A stretch of 64,000 nucleotides of DNA from Ignavibacteriales bacterium. GTDB lineage: Bacteria > Bacteroidota > Ignavibacteria > Ignavibacteriales > Melioribacteraceae. The position numbers and the translations under genes are program-made. A model generated the notes under the pieces. The model had not been told where the DNA came from, searched no databases, and saw nothing but the letters and a program-made list of their open reading frames with translations. Below, one piece after another: positions 36,075 to 46,361 of this stretch (the stretch's first letter is position 1; every line of letters starts with the position of its first letter). The stretch is from contig JACKAB010000012.1 of NCBI GenBank assembly GCA_020635285.1, positions 44,929-108,928 on the forward strand, read 5' to 3'.

Positions 36075-38516
36075 ATGAAAAATCAATTTTTAATTTATTT
36101 ATTTTTAGCAACAGCTAGTTTATTTGGACAACCTATGAAAAATAATATAATTCCAATTCCACAAAAATTTACAATAACTAATGATTCAAAAAATTTTGTT
36201 ATTCCAAAAACATAGAAATTTTTTTTCAATCATGCCGAAACTCAAAAACATGATGCAATAAAAACAAAACTGAGTGAAATTTTTCCGAATGTGAATTTTA
36301 GTTTTTCTAAGAGCAGCAAAAGTGGTTTCAATTTTAATCTAATTAATAATTTTAGATCTGAAGATTCAATACCAGCGCAGTTTGAAGATGAATCTTATGT
36401 TTTAACAATTTCTCAAAATGGAATTACTTCAGAAGCAAAAACTTTAAAGGAATTTATTATTCAGTTTTAACTTTATCTCAAATAATAAATAATTCACAAA
36501 ATAATGAACTTCCACAGCTTAGAATTATTGATTATCCGAATATGAAAATCCGTGGAATTTCTGATGATATAAGTCGTGGACAAGTTTCCACTCTTGAAAA
36601 ATTTTAAAAGAATTATAAAATTTATTTCTGAATATAAAATGAACACTTACATGCCTTATTTAGAAGACATGATTCAATTTGAAAGTTTTCCGGAAATTGG
36701 AGTTGACCGCGGCGCATTATCTAAAAATGAAATTAGAGAAATAGTAAAATTTGCAGATGAACATTTTGTTGAAGTAATTCCAGCCTTTCAAACACTTGGT
36801 CATTATGAAAATATTTTAAGTCAAAAGAATTTATACAATATGCCGATTGGCCAGGCGCGGCTTCGTTGGATGTTACAAATCCCAAAACATATACTTTTTA
36901 GAATCACTTTTAAAAGAAGTATTCGAGCTATTCCTTCCAAATATTTCCATATGGGCGCCGATGAAAGTTACGATGTGGGTTTCGGCAATAGTCGTAAGCT
37001 TGTGGAGCAATCAGATTTAGCAACGGTTCATGCAAATCATTATAAACGCATTTATGATATTTGCAATAAGAATAATAAAGAAGTAATGATGTATGGTGAT
37101 ATTATTTTGAGTCACCCTGAAATTTTAGAAAAAATTCCAGAAGATATTACAATTGTTGATTGGCATTACTTTCCCAAATTTAATTATCCATCAGCAAAAA
37201 CTTTTGATACCGCCGGATTTAATTACATAGTTTCTCCAACAGTCTGGAATTTCAATGCTGCTTTTCCGGAAAACTTTTTTGCAATCCCAAACATTCAAAC
37301 TTTTATTGAAGATGGAATAAATAATAATTCGATGGGAATGATAAATTCCAGCTGGGGAGATTTTGGAGCAGAAACTTTTAGAGAATATAATCTTTACGGC
37401 TATGCGTGGTCTGCTCAATGTTCTTGGAATATATCAGAAAGTGATGCGAACAATTTTAACAAAACATTTTTTAAACAATTTTTTGGAACTAATGATAATA
37501 AAATTGAGCTAATATATAAAAATTTAACTGACCCGGTAAATCAATTAGTATGGGGAAATATTTGGCGTCATCCTTTACTGGATTATCGTAAAGCAGATTG
37601 GCGGCAATTTAACTTTCCGCAGGCAAGTAAGTTTTATTTGATGAAAAATGAAAATAGTGATTTAGAAATTTTAGCTAATTTTAAAGAGTCGGCAACAAAT
37701 AACAAAGAGTTTTTAGATTTACTTGAGTTCACTTTAAAATTAAAAAAAAATGGTTTTTAGTAAAACAAGAAACACAAATAGAACTTCATAATATTTTAGA
37801 TAGCAGTAAATATGATTTTCAAAAGACACAACTATTAATTGAAAAAAATATTTCAAATCTTACTGAATTAAAAAATAAGTTTTCGGAATTATGGAAAGAG
37901 TATAATAAACCCGATAACCTTTGGATGATTGAGGAAAAGTTTGATAGACTAATTACCTATTTTGAAGAAACTAAAATTTATTTGGAGCAGCAAACTTTAG
38001 AATCCCCATTACTAAAAAGCAAATGGATTTATTACCCGAATGATGAAAATAAATTTATTTATAAAGTTGAATTCACAAATAAGATGAATATAAATGAAGA
38101 AATTAAATCTGCTCAGCTTCAAATAGTTGGAGATACTTTTGCCAAGCTATTTATTAACGGAAACGAAGTTGACTCAGTTTTTTACAAAGCGCTCTGGCTC
38201 TCTTTGGATTGAGCAGCAGCGTATAAAACTACTTGATATTTCAAAATACCTTAAGCAAGGTGAAAATGAAATATTGGTTGAGGCAAGAAATTATTATGAT
38301 TCAAAAACTCCTGGAATAAATATTACTGCAGAAATAATTACTGAAAAAGATACAGTTGTTTTTATGAGTAATGAAAATTGGAAAACTATGAATCTCTCTT
38401 CTGATAATAATTCTATTGACTTGAATAAGTGGGTTGATGTGGAAGTAAAACAAAATCCTTTAGAAGTAATTGCTCCTAACTTTGCGACAAAAAGAAAAAG
38501 CTGGATAGAGAGATAA
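36075..38516 (+). CDS. Glycoside hydrolase family 20 (beta-N-acetylhexosaminidase-like), frameshifted
   Basis: A gene of about 800 residues in several frames. The signal peptide (ATASLFGQ) is followed by a GH20b-like N-terminal domain and the catalytic barrel: MKIRGISDDISRGQVSTLEN, EYKMNTYMPYLEDM, EVIPAFQTLGHYENIL and HMGADESYDVG, where Asp-Glu is the catalytic pair of GH20. A beta-sandwich module lies near the C-terminus (FAKLFINGNEV; GENEILVEARNYYDSKTPG). Breaks occur at an in-frame TAG near 36214, near 36450-36470, 36590, 37755 and 38205. It should release N-acetylhexosamines from chitin- or glycan-like chains outside the inner membrane. Confidence 0.75.
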
Positions 38517-38546
38517 CAGAATATTATTTAATTAAGAGAAAAGTAA

Positions 38547-38920
38547 TTGACTAATGAAACAATCCTATACATTGGCGGCATTTATAATATTGCATTTATA
38601 ATTTTTCATCTTTTTTCTGGAAAATATTCAAATGGGAAAAAGATTTGAAAAGGATATCCTTTACGAATGGAAATATTCTTCAAATACTAAATCTTTCTTT
38701 AACTTTTTGTTTTGTAGTTTTTGCGTACTTATCTTTTTTTATATAATAAAGAATTATTAACAACCCTGATTGGTATTATTCTGCTTAAACTTATTGCTTT
38801 CTTTTGGTTTTTCAGAGCTCTTCAGCAAGTTTTTTTTTTGGAATTAAAAATAAAATTTCCTTGCTGTTCTTTTTTAGTTTTATACTTGGAGCATTTATTT
38901 ATCTTTATCCAACTTTGTAA
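38547..38920 (+). CDS. Small integral membrane protein, frameshifted
   Basis: A protein of about 125 residues with four hydrophobic helices, assembled from three frames: it opens TNETILYIGGIYNIAFIIFH (TTG start at 38547), continues LSLTFCFVVFAYLSFFY and LLTTLIGIILLKLIAFFW, and ends LGAFIYLYPTL. Breaks lie near 38612 and at T runs near 38745 and 38835. I do not recognise the family; similar four-helix proteins are common in this phylum. It sits between the hexosaminidase and the glutamate-synthase-like gene. Confidence 0.5.
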
Positions 38921-38986
38921 AACTATTCTAATATTAAAATCAATAATTTTGTAATTTATTTCTAATCATAATTAGGAATTACCTAT

Positions 38987-40558
38987 ATGAGTCCGAGATC
39001 AATTTTTATAGTTTTATCTATAATTTCTATTTTAATTATTTCAGCCGTTTCTTTTTTCTGGCAGCCAATTTTGTGGGCTCTTGTAATTGTTCTGCCCCTA
39101 ACATTTATTGGTATTACAGATTTAACTCAGACTAAAAGCAGTATAAGACGAAATTTCCCTGTTATTGGTCACGGCAGATATATGCTTGAATCTATTCGTC
39201 CGGAGATAATGCAGTACTTTGTTGAAACCGATACAGAAGGCAGGCCATTCAATAGAATTTTCAGATCAATAATTTATCAGCGCTCAAAAGGTGAAGTTGA
39301 TACAACTCCATTTGGCACCCAGATGCATGTTTACCGTTCTGGTTATGAATGGATGGATCATTCACTATATGTTCCAAATATTGCAAATTTAGATCACAAT
39401 CCGCGAGTAATTTTCGGCGGAGAAGAGTGTAAACAGCCTTACTCAGCAAGCATATTAAACATTTCTGCTATGAGTTTTGGATCATTAAGTAAAAATGCAG
39501 TTATGGCATTAAATAAAGGTGCAAAGATTGGCGGCTTTGCACACAATACCGGAGAAGGTGGACTTAGTCCGCATCATCTAAAATATGGCGGAGACATTAT
39601 TTGGCAAATTGGTACGGGCTATTTTGGATGCAGAGATGAAAATGGAAATTTTAAAGAGTCACTTTATAAGGAAAACTCAACAAAGCCGGAAGTAAAAATG
39701 ATTGAGTTAAAATTATCGCAGGGAGCCAAACCAGGTCATGGTGGAATTTTGCCTGCTTCAAAAAACACAGAGGAGATTGCGAACATAAGAAAGGTTAAAC
39801 CCGGCACTACTGTTTTCTCGCCCCCAACTCATTCGGCATTTTCAAATCCTCAAGAATTATTAAAGTTTATTCAAAAGTTAAGAAACCTATCCGGCGGAAA
39901 ACCTGTTGGTTTTAAATTGTGCATTGGCAAAAAGCAAGAGTTTGTAGATATTTGCAAAGCAATGATTGAAACTAATATTAAACCCGATTTTATTACAATA
40001 GATGGCGGCGAAGGCGGAACGGGTGCGGCTCCTATTGAGTTTTCTAATTCTTTGGGAATGCCGCTTAGAGATGGACTTTTATTTGCAAGCGATGTCTTAG
40101 TTGGGTTCAATCTTAAAAAAGATATTAAAATAATTGCCGCGGGGAAAATTGTTACCGGCTTTCACATTGCCAGAACAATTGCGTTGGGTGCAGATACATG
40201 CAATAGTGCACGCGCAATGATGATGTCGATAGGCTGCATACAAGCCTTGCGATGTAATATGAATGACTGTCCCGTTGGAGTTGCGACTCAGAAAGAATCT
40301 TTAGTAAAAGGTTTAGATGTTGAAAATAAAGCGGAACGAGCGGCAAGTTTCCACAAAGAAACCATTAAAAGTTTTGTTGAACTAATTGCTGCAGCTGGAG
40401 TCAGCAATCCAAATGAAATTACTAAGGCTCATATAAATAGAAGAGTGAGCATGAACAATGTTATGAAGTACGATGAACTTTATCTCGCAATTGAAGCAGG
40501 CTCTTTTTTAAATGAAAATACAACCCCGGAATTTTATAAAAAGTATATTTTTATTTAA
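38987..40558 (+). CDS. FMN-binding glutamate synthase family protein
   Basis: A 523-residue protein with two N-terminal membrane helices (about 5-45) followed by the FMN-binding barrel of glutamate synthase (PF01645). Motifs are NISAMSFGSLSKNAVMAL, GGFAHNTGEGGLSPHH, QGAKPGHGGILPA and ITIDGGEGGTGAAPIEF. The cysteines CIQALRCNMNDC (C-x5-C-x4-C) match the [3Fe-4S] ligands. No glutaminase domain is present, so it is not a complete GOGAT; members of this family are membrane-anchored oxidoreductases of uncertain reaction. It ends 11 bases before the sco gene. Confidence 0.9.
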   Translation: MSPRSIFIVLSIISILIISAVSFFWQPILWALVIVLPLTFIGITDLTQTKSSIRRNFPVIGHGRYMLESIRPEIMQYFVETDTEGRPFNRIFRSIIYQRSKGEVDTTPFGTQMHVYRSGYEWMDHSLYVPNIANLDHNPRVIFGGEECKQPYSASILNISAMSFGSLSKNAVMALNKGAKIGGFAHNTGEGGLSPHHLKYGGDIIWQIGTGYFGCRDENGNFKESLYKENSTKPEVKMIELKLSQGAKPGHGGILPASKNTEEIANIRKVKPGTTVFSPPTHSAFSNPQELLKFIQKLRNLSGGKPVGFKLCIGKKQEFVDICKAMIETNIKPDFITIDGGEGGTGAAPIEFSNSLGMPLRDGLLFASDVLVGFNLKKDIKIIAAGKIVTGFHIARTIALGADTCNSARAMMMSIGCIQALRCNMNDCPVGVATQKESLVKGLDVENKAERAASFHKETIKSFVELIAAAGVSNPNEITKAHINRRVSMNNVMKYDELYLAIEAGSFLNENTTPEFYKKYIFI

Positions 40559-40569
40559 CTGAAATAAAA

Positions 40570-41160
40570 ATGAAAACAAAAATCACAATTCTGTTTCTAC
40601 TAATTTTACTAACGCAAAGCTGCAAAAATGATTTAGAAATTATTGATGACCTCAGCGAAGACAGCTACAGCTTACTCAACCAAGATAGTGTTCAAACTAA
40701 TTTCCCGGATTTAATCAAAAATAAAATTGGAATAGTTGGTTATATTTTTACAAACTGTCCGGATATTTGTCCGCTTACGACAAACAATATGCGCTTAATT
40801 AGAGAGCGTATTGAAAATGAAAATATTAAAAATGTAGAATTCGTCTCGATTAGCTTTGACCCTGAGGTTGATAAGCCAAACGTTTTAAAAAAGTTTTCAG
40901 AACTTCATGGTGTTGATTTTGATAATTGGCAATTTTTAACAGGTGAAAAAAGTGTGATTGACAATTTAATTAAAGAAGTTGGAGTAGTAGCTTTTGTTGG
41001 CGATTCAACAACTTTTAATGACGGAACTAAAACATATTATTATGTTCATACAGATAGAATACAGTTGATTGATCAAGAAGGTAGAATTAGAATGAATTAT
41101 CTTGGCAGCAAAATTATTATTGATCAAATAATGAATGATGTTAAGCTATTAACCGAGTAA
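40570..41160 (+). CDS. SCO1/SenC family copper chaperone lipoprotein
   Basis: A 196-residue thioredoxin-fold protein. The lipobox is LLTQSC (Cys about 18). The copper-binding Cys pair is in TNCPDICPLTTNNMR and the third ligand is the His of YYYVHTDRIQLID. The family delivers copper to the CuA site of cytochrome c oxidase or guards against oxidative stress. It probably faces the periplasm. With the PCu(A)C gene 143 bases downstream it forms the usual Sco/PCu(A)C pair. Confidence 0.92.
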   Translation: MKTKITILFLLILLTQSCKNDLEIIDDLSEDSYSLLNQDSVQTNFPDLIKNKIGIVGYIFTNCPDICPLTTNNMRLIRERIENENIKNVEFVSISFDPEVDKPNVLKKFSELHGVDFDNWQFLTGEKSVIDNLIKEVGVVAFVGDSTTFNDGTKTYYYVHTDRIQLIDQEGRIRMNYLGSKIIIDQIMNDVKLLTE

Positions 41161-41169
41161 AAAATATTT

Positions 41170-41248
41170 TGTCATTCCAGAAAGTTCAAAGAACTTATCT
41201 GGAATCCAGAAGAACGTTTTGGGAGATTCCCTTTTTAACGAGAATGAC
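41170..41248. repeat. Dispersed TGTCATTCC repeat between sco and pcuC genes
   Basis: The outer ends are TGTCATTCCAG and AACGAGAATGAC. Inner hairpins are AAGTTCAAAGAACTT and CCAGAAGAACGTTTTGGGAG-like. It fills the gap between two genes expected to work together and could fold in their shared transcript. Confidence 0.6.
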
Positions 41249-41303
41249 CTCTATTTTCCTTACGTCTGTGAGGTAACCTTTAATTTTTTGGAGAATATAA
41301 ATT

Positions 41304-41747
41304 ATGAAAAGCATTTTAATCTTAGCTTTTATTTTAGCTTTAACGTCTTGCCAACAAAAAGAAACCGAACAACCTCTTGGTGAAAATTCGTTTGTAATTT
41401 CTAATACTTGGATGAGACCCGGAAGTGCGAATAGAAACACTGCTGCATTTATGACAATCACCAATAATATGGATATGGATGATACACTTTATGCAGTTAG
41501 TTCCGATTTAGCAAAGGTTGCCCAAATTCATGAAACATACAAAAAAGAAAACGATATGATGGGAATGAGACATGTTGATTTTATTGTTATCCCAAGTAAA
41601 TCAAATGTTGAATTAAAACCGGGAAGTTTTCATGTAATGTTAATTGGTTTGAATAAAGATTTGAGTTTAGATCAGCAAGCTAAAATAAAATTATTATTTA
41701 AATTGAAAGGAGAGATTGAAGTACCGATTAAAGTTAGTAATCCATAA
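41304..41747 (+). CDS. Copper chaperone PCu(A)C family lipoprotein
   Basis: A 147-residue lipoprotein (lipobox LALTSC, Cys about 15). The PCu(A)C ligands can be traced as TWMRPGSANRNTAAFMTI, then IHETYKKENDMMGMRHVDF and GSFHVMLIGL; the Met/His pattern (Met, Met, His, Met) binds Cu(I). It hands copper to Sco or to the CuA subunit of cytochrome oxidase in the periplasm. GGAG lies 10 bases before the start codon. It converges on carB 18 bases further. Confidence 0.9.
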   Translation: MKSILILAFILALTSCQQKETEQPLGENSFVISNTWMRPGSANRNTAAFMTITNNMDMDDTLYAVSSDLAKVAQIHETYKKENDMMGMRHVDFIVIPSKSNVELKPGSFHVMLIGLNKDLSLDQQAKIKLLFKLKGEIEVPIKVSNP

Positions 41748-41764
41748 AGCAAAGATTGTTTTAG

Positions 41765-44700
41765 TTAATACTCATCCCAGCTTGTAATAGAAATATCTTC
41801 TAACTTCTTTGTGCAGAAAGCTGTAATAAACGATTGAGCCAATCTGGCATTGGTTATTAGAGGAATATTAAAATCGATTGCACTTCTTCTAATTGTGTAA
41901 TCATTGTCCAATTCATTTTTTGTATGATCTTTGGGAATGTTGATTACCAAATCAATTTTTCTCTTTCTCAAATATTCAATTGTGTTCGGACTCTTTTTTT
42001 CATCAGGCCAATGCAGTAATTGAGATTCAATTTTATTATCACTTAAAAATTTATGCGTGCCACCTGTTGAGAATAACGAATAACCATTTTTAATCAAGAG
42101 TTTTACTGTACTTAACAATTCAGCTTTAGACTCTACAGGTCCTGTTGAAAGCAAAATATTCTTCTTTGGAATTTTATACCCAACTGATAACATTGATTTT
42201 AATAATGCATCATAATAATCATCTCCAATGCAGCCAACTTCTCCGGTTGATGACATATCAACTCCCAAAATTGGATCTGCCTTGCCTAAACGTGAGAAAG
42301 AAAATTGAGGCGCTTTAATGCCAATATAATCAAGCTCAAACAAAGATTTATTTGGGATCTTATATTTTGCATTAAGCATGATGTCAGTTGCAAGTTCTAT
42401 AAAATTTACCTTTAAAACTTTAGAGACGAATGGCAAACTTCTTGAAGCACGTAAGTTGCACTCTATAACTTTTACGTCATTATCTTTTGCAAGAAACTGT
42501 ATATTATATGGACCAGAAATATTTAGTTCAGATGCTATTTTTCTTGAGATAGCTTTAATTCTTCTAACTGTTTCAAAATAAATCTTCTGCGGCGGAAAAA
42601 CCATAGTTGCATCACCGGAATGAACTCCGGCAAACTCAATGTGCTCATTGATTGCATAAAGCACAACTTCGCCTTTATCTGCAACTGCATCAATTTCAAT
42701 TTCTTTTGCGTTCTCAATAAATTCAGAGACAACAACCGGATGCTGTTTGGAAACATCAGCCGCTAATTGTAAGAAATGTTCCAATTCACTTTCGTTGGAA
42801 ACCACATTCATTGCTGCACCGGAAAGCACATAAGAAGGACGAACCAAAACCGGATAACCAACTTCAGTAATAAATGTTTTAATTTCATCTGTGCTGCTAA
42901 GTTCTTTCCATCTTGGCTGATCTATTTTTAGATCATCCAACATTTGTGAAAACTTATGTCTGTTCTCTGCCCTATCTATAGACTCCGGTGAGGTTCCTAA
43001 AATCCTAACCTCTGATTTATGAAGTCGCATGGCAAGATTGTTTGGTATCTGTCCACCCGTTGAAACTATTACACCTTTTGGATTTTCCAATTCAACGATA
43101 TCAAGAACACGTTCCAAAGTTAGCTCATCAAAATAAAGTCTATCACAAACATCATAATCTGTGCTAACAGTTTCCGGATTATAATTTATCATTACCGAAC
43201 GATAATTTTCCTTTTTAATTGTGTTTAGCGCGTTAACTCCACACCAATCAAACTCAACACTGCTTCCAATTCTATATGCGCCGGAACCCAATACCACAAC
43301 TGATTTACTATCATTTGGAAACTCAACGTCATTTTCAATTCCACTGTATGTTAAATAAAGATAATTTGTATGGGCGGGATATTCTGCGGCAAGTGTGTCA
43401 ATTTGTTTTACAACGGGAACAATATTTTTAGATTTTCTAAATTCTCTTACTTTCATTAAATCATCATCAATGTAATCTGATTTACTTTTTAAGACAAATC
43501 TTGCTATTTGAAAATCTGAGAATCCTAATCTCTTCGCATCAATCAATAGCTGAATTGGCATTTGCTCTAATGAATTATATCCTTGCAACTCATTTTTATG
43601 GCTATAAATATTTTTAAGCTTAACCAAAAACCATTTGTCAATTTTAGATAAGTCATGAATTTCATCAACAGACAAACCTTCTTTAAATGCTTGAGCAATT
43701 ATAAAAATTCTCATATCAGTTGGATTAGAAAGCATATCCTTGATATCTGTTGTTGGAATATCTTTGTTGCCAACAAATCCGTGCATTCCTTGTCCAATCA
43801 TACGCAAACCCTTTTGTATGGCTTCTTCAAAGGTTTTGCCTATTGACATTACTTCACCAACACTTTTCATGCTGCTTCCAATTTGATTGGAAACGCCGCT
43901 GAATTTTCCTAAATCCCAACGAGGAATTTTACAAACAATATAATCCAGAGAAGGTTCAAAAAATGCTGATGTTGTTTTTGTAACTGAATTTTTTAATTCA
44001 AAAAGACCATAACTCAATGCCAATTTTGCTGCAACAAAAGCAAGCGGATAACCGGTAGCTTTAGATGCAAGCGCACTTGAACGGGAAAGTCTCGCATTAA
44101 CTTCTATAACTCTGTAGTCTTCAGAAAAAGGATCGAGTGCATATTGAACATTACATTCACCAATAATTCCAATATGCTGAATTAATTTAATTGCAATTTC
44201 GCGTAGCTTATGATATTCGGTATTAGTAAGTGTTTGAGAAGGAGCAACAACAATACTTTCTCCGGTATGAATTCCGAGCGGATCAAAATTTTCCATATTG
44301 CAGACAGTTATACAATTGTTATAACAATCTCGCACAACTTCATACTCAACTTCTTTCCAGCCTTTTAGAGATTCCTCAATTAAAATTTGATCTGAATAAG
44401 ATAATGCTTTAGAAGCTAGTGACTCTAGTTCTTCCGAGTTTACACAAAATCCGCTGCCTTGTCCGCCCAATGTATAAGCTGCTCTTAATATTATTGGATA
44501 ACTCAATTTATCTGCAGCAATAAGAGCATCTTCAATAGATGTTACTGCAATACTTTTAGGAGTTTTAACGCCAATCTTATTTAGCATATTTGCAAAAAGT
44601 TCTCTGTCTTCCGTTTCCATTATTGCTTGAATAGGAGTGCCAAGAACTTTTACATTATACTTTTCAAAAACATTTGCTTTAAATAATTCAATACCGCAGT

Positions 44701-44983
44701 TGAGCGCTGTCTGCCCGCCAAAAGAAAGTAAAACTCCATCCGGATTTTCTTTTGCAATTACTTTTTCAACAAAATAAGGTGTTACAGGAAGGAAATAAAC
44801 TTTGTCCGCAATATTTTCAGAGGTTTGAACAGTTGCAATATTTGGATTGATAAGAACAGTTTCAATTTTTTCTTCACGCAATGCTTTTAATGCTTGTGAG
44901 CCAGAATAATCAAATTCACCGGCCTCTCCAATTTTAAGAGCGCCGGAACCAAGGATTAATATTTTTTTTATCTCTTTATTCAT
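41765..44983 (-). CDS. carB: Carbamoyl-phosphate synthase large subunit
   Basis: A 1072-residue full-length CarB in one frame. Two homologous ATP-grasp halves are visible: KILILGSGALKIGEAGEFDY at the start and VVLGSGAYRIGSSVEFDWCG near 560. Each is followed by the NPNIATVQTS or NPETVSTD-type loop, and the C-terminal regulatory MGS-like domain reads GYSLFSTGGTHKFLSDN. It makes carbamoyl phosphate from glutamine-derived ammonia, bicarbonate and two ATP, for pyrimidine and arginine synthesis. It follows carA by 13 bases. Confidence 0.97.
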   Translation of the reverse strand: MNKEIKKILILGSGALKIGEAGEFDYSGSQALKALREEKIETVLINPNIATVQTSENIADKVYFLPVTPYFVEKVIAKENPDGVLLSFGGQTALNCGIELFKANVFEKYNVKVLGTPIQAIMETEDRELFANMLNKIGVKTPKSIAVTSIEDALIAADKLSYPIILRAAYTLGGQGSGFCVNSEELESLASKALSYSDQILIEESLKGWKEVEYEVVRDCYNNCITVCNMENFDPLGIHTGESIVVAPSQTLTNTEYHKLREIAIKLIQHIGIIGECNVQYALDPFSEDYRVIEVNARLSRSSALASKATGYPLAFVAAKLALSYGLFELKNSVTKTTSAFFEPSLDYIVCKIPRWDLGKFSGVSNQIGSSMKSVGEVMSIGKTFEEAIQKGLRMIGQGMHGFVGNKDIPTTDIKDMLSNPTDMRIFIIAQAFKEGLSVDEIHDLSKIDKWFLVKLKNIYSHKNELQGYNSLEQMPIQLLIDAKRLGFSDFQIARFVLKSKSDYIDDDLMKVREFRKSKNIVPVVKQIDTLAAEYPAHTNYLYLTYSGIENDVEFPNDSKSVVVLGSGAYRIGSSVEFDWCGVNALNTIKKENYRSVMINYNPETVSTDYDVCDRLYFDELTLERVLDIVELENPKGVIVSTGGQIPNNLAMRLHKSEVRILGTSPESIDRAENRHKFSQMLDDLKIDQPRWKELSSTDEIKTFITEVGYPVLVRPSYVLSGAAMNVVSNESELEHFLQLAADVSKQHPVVVSEFIENAKEIEIDAVADKGEVVLYAINEHIEFAGVHSGDATMVFPPQKIYFETVRRIKAISRKIASELNISGPYNIQFLAKDNDVKVIECNLRASRSLPFVSKVLKVNFIELATDIMLNAKYKIPNKSLFELDYIGIKAPQFSFSRLGKADPILGVDMSSTGEVGCIGDDYYDALLKSMLSVGYKIPKKNILLSTGPVESKAELLSTVKLLIKNGYSLFSTGGTHKFLSDNKIESQLLHWPDEKKSPNTIEYLRKRKIDLVINIPKDHTKNELDNDYTIRRSAIDFNIPLITNARLAQSFITAFCTKKLEDISITSWDEY

Positions 44984-44996
44984 ATTTACTAATTCA

Positions 44997-46082
44997 TCAA
45001 GAATTATTCTTTTTCACAATTTCTAAAAAATCATCAAATAAAAATTCAGTATCTGTGGGACCACTTGATGCTTCCGGATGAAACTGAGTTGAGAAAAATG
45101 GTTTTTCTTTATGCTTAATTCCTTCGCAAGTATTGTCATTTAAATTTACAAAATATGGTTCCCAACCTTCGTCTAAGTGAGAATCATCGACAGCAAAGCC
45201 GTGATTTTGCGAAGTGATGAAACATTTATTTGTCCCAACTTGCTGCACAGGCTGATTATGACTTCTATGACCATATTTTAATTTATAAATTTTTGCTCCA
45301 GCCGCTAAAGAAAGCAACTGGTTGCCCATACAAATTCCAAAAATTGGCTTTTCCTTGTTTATTGCTTTGCTAATATTCGCTACAGTGGTTTCGCAAAAAG
45401 TTGGGTCGCCAGGACCGTTTGATAAAACTAATCCATCATAATCTTCATTTGTAAAATCGTAATTCCATGGAACTTTTATTACTGTTGTATCCCGCTTAAG
45501 CAGGCACCTAATAATATTATTCTTAACGCCCAGATCAACTAGAACAATTTTTTGTTTCCCATTTCCGTATATTACTTTTTCTTTAACACTAACTTTATCA
45601 ACTAAATTAGTTGTATTGGGATCGATAAAATCAACATCTTCATTATCAAAAACTATTTTGCCGAGCATCGTTCCCTTTTCACGCAGTTTTTTAGTCAATG
45701 CTCGTGTATCAACTCCATAAATTCCGGGAATCTTATTTTCAATCAGCCATTCAGATAAACTTTTTTTAGCATTCCAATGACTGTATTCAAAAGAATAATC
45801 AGAAATCACGAATCCATTTACTTGAATTTTGGAAGATTCAAAAATTTCAGGCAATCCGTTTACAATCTTGTCATCCGGAACACCATAATTTCCAATTAGC
45901 GGATAGGTTGAAATTAAAATTTGTCCATAATATGAAGGGTCTGTTAAACTTTCCGGGTATCCGGTCATTGCAGTGTTAAATACAATTTCCCCGGCGGATG
46001 ATGATTCGTGTCCAAAAGAAAAACCGCTATATTCAGTTTTATCTTCTAATATAAGTGAAATTCTTTTGGGTTTTTGCATCAA
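44997..46082 (-). CDS. carA: Carbamoyl-phosphate synthase small subunit
   Basis: A 361-residue glutaminase subunit. The N-terminal CPSase_sm_chain domain has LTDPSYYGQILISTYPLIGNYG. The class I glutamine amidotransferase domain has SNGPGDP, the nucleophile Cys in FGICMGNQLLSLA and the His/Glu pair in TQFHPEASSGP. It supplies ammonia to CarB. It is the first gene of carAB. Upstream, between it and the divergent TonB receptor at 46362, lies a segment with 11-bp-spaced repeats that might also influence its promoter. Confidence 0.96.
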   Translation of the reverse strand: MMQKPKRISLILEDKTEYSGFSFGHESSSAGEIVFNTAMTGYPESLTDPSYYGQILISTYPLIGNYGVPDDKIVNGLPEIFESSKIQVNGFVISDYSFEYSHWNAKKSLSEWLIENKIPGIYGVDTRALTKKLREKGTMLGKIVFDNEDVDFIDPNTTNLVDKVSVKEKVIYGNGKQKIVLVDLGVKNNIIRCLLKRDTTVIKVPWNYDFTNEDYDGLVLSNGPGDPTFCETTVANISKAINKEKPIFGICMGNQLLSLAAGAKIYKLKYGHRSHNQPVQQVGTNKCFITSQNHGFAVDDSHLDEGWEPYFVNLNDNTCEGIKHKEKPFFSTQFHPEASSGPTDTEFLFDDFLEIVKKNNS

Positions 46083-46270
46083 TAATTTTGTGATGATTTT
46101 ATTGGTAATTTTGATTGCGCAATAATACTATTTTTTAAAATAATATCCGATAAGAAAGATTGAATTTTTGACTTTATGTAATTAATGAGAAAATGTTATT
46201 CATTTTATTGAATAAATAAATTATAAATTTTATTCAAAATAAAAGTAGAAAATAGCAAATAATTATAAAC

Positions 46271-46343
46271 GTCTAGTTTTTGTCTAGATATAAAATTGAT
46301 GAGAGATAATTTACTTGACAAAATCTAGACAATTAGCTATTTT
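46271..46343 (+). promoter_or_regulatory. Promoter with 11-bp TnGACAA repeats (putative CarH-type operator)
   Basis: TTGACA (46315-46320), a 17-base spacer and TATTTT (46338-46343) form the promoter of the TonB gene at 46362. TTGACAA and TAGACAA repeat at exactly 11 bp (46315 and 46326). Upstream, GTCTAG at 46271 and 46282 are the same motif on the other strand, again 11 bp apart (TAGACAAAAACTAGAC on the minus strand). The same arrangement flanks the B12-dependent regulator at 60.7 kb. Confidence 0.65.
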
Positions 46344-46361
46344 AGCATAACAAAATTATTT

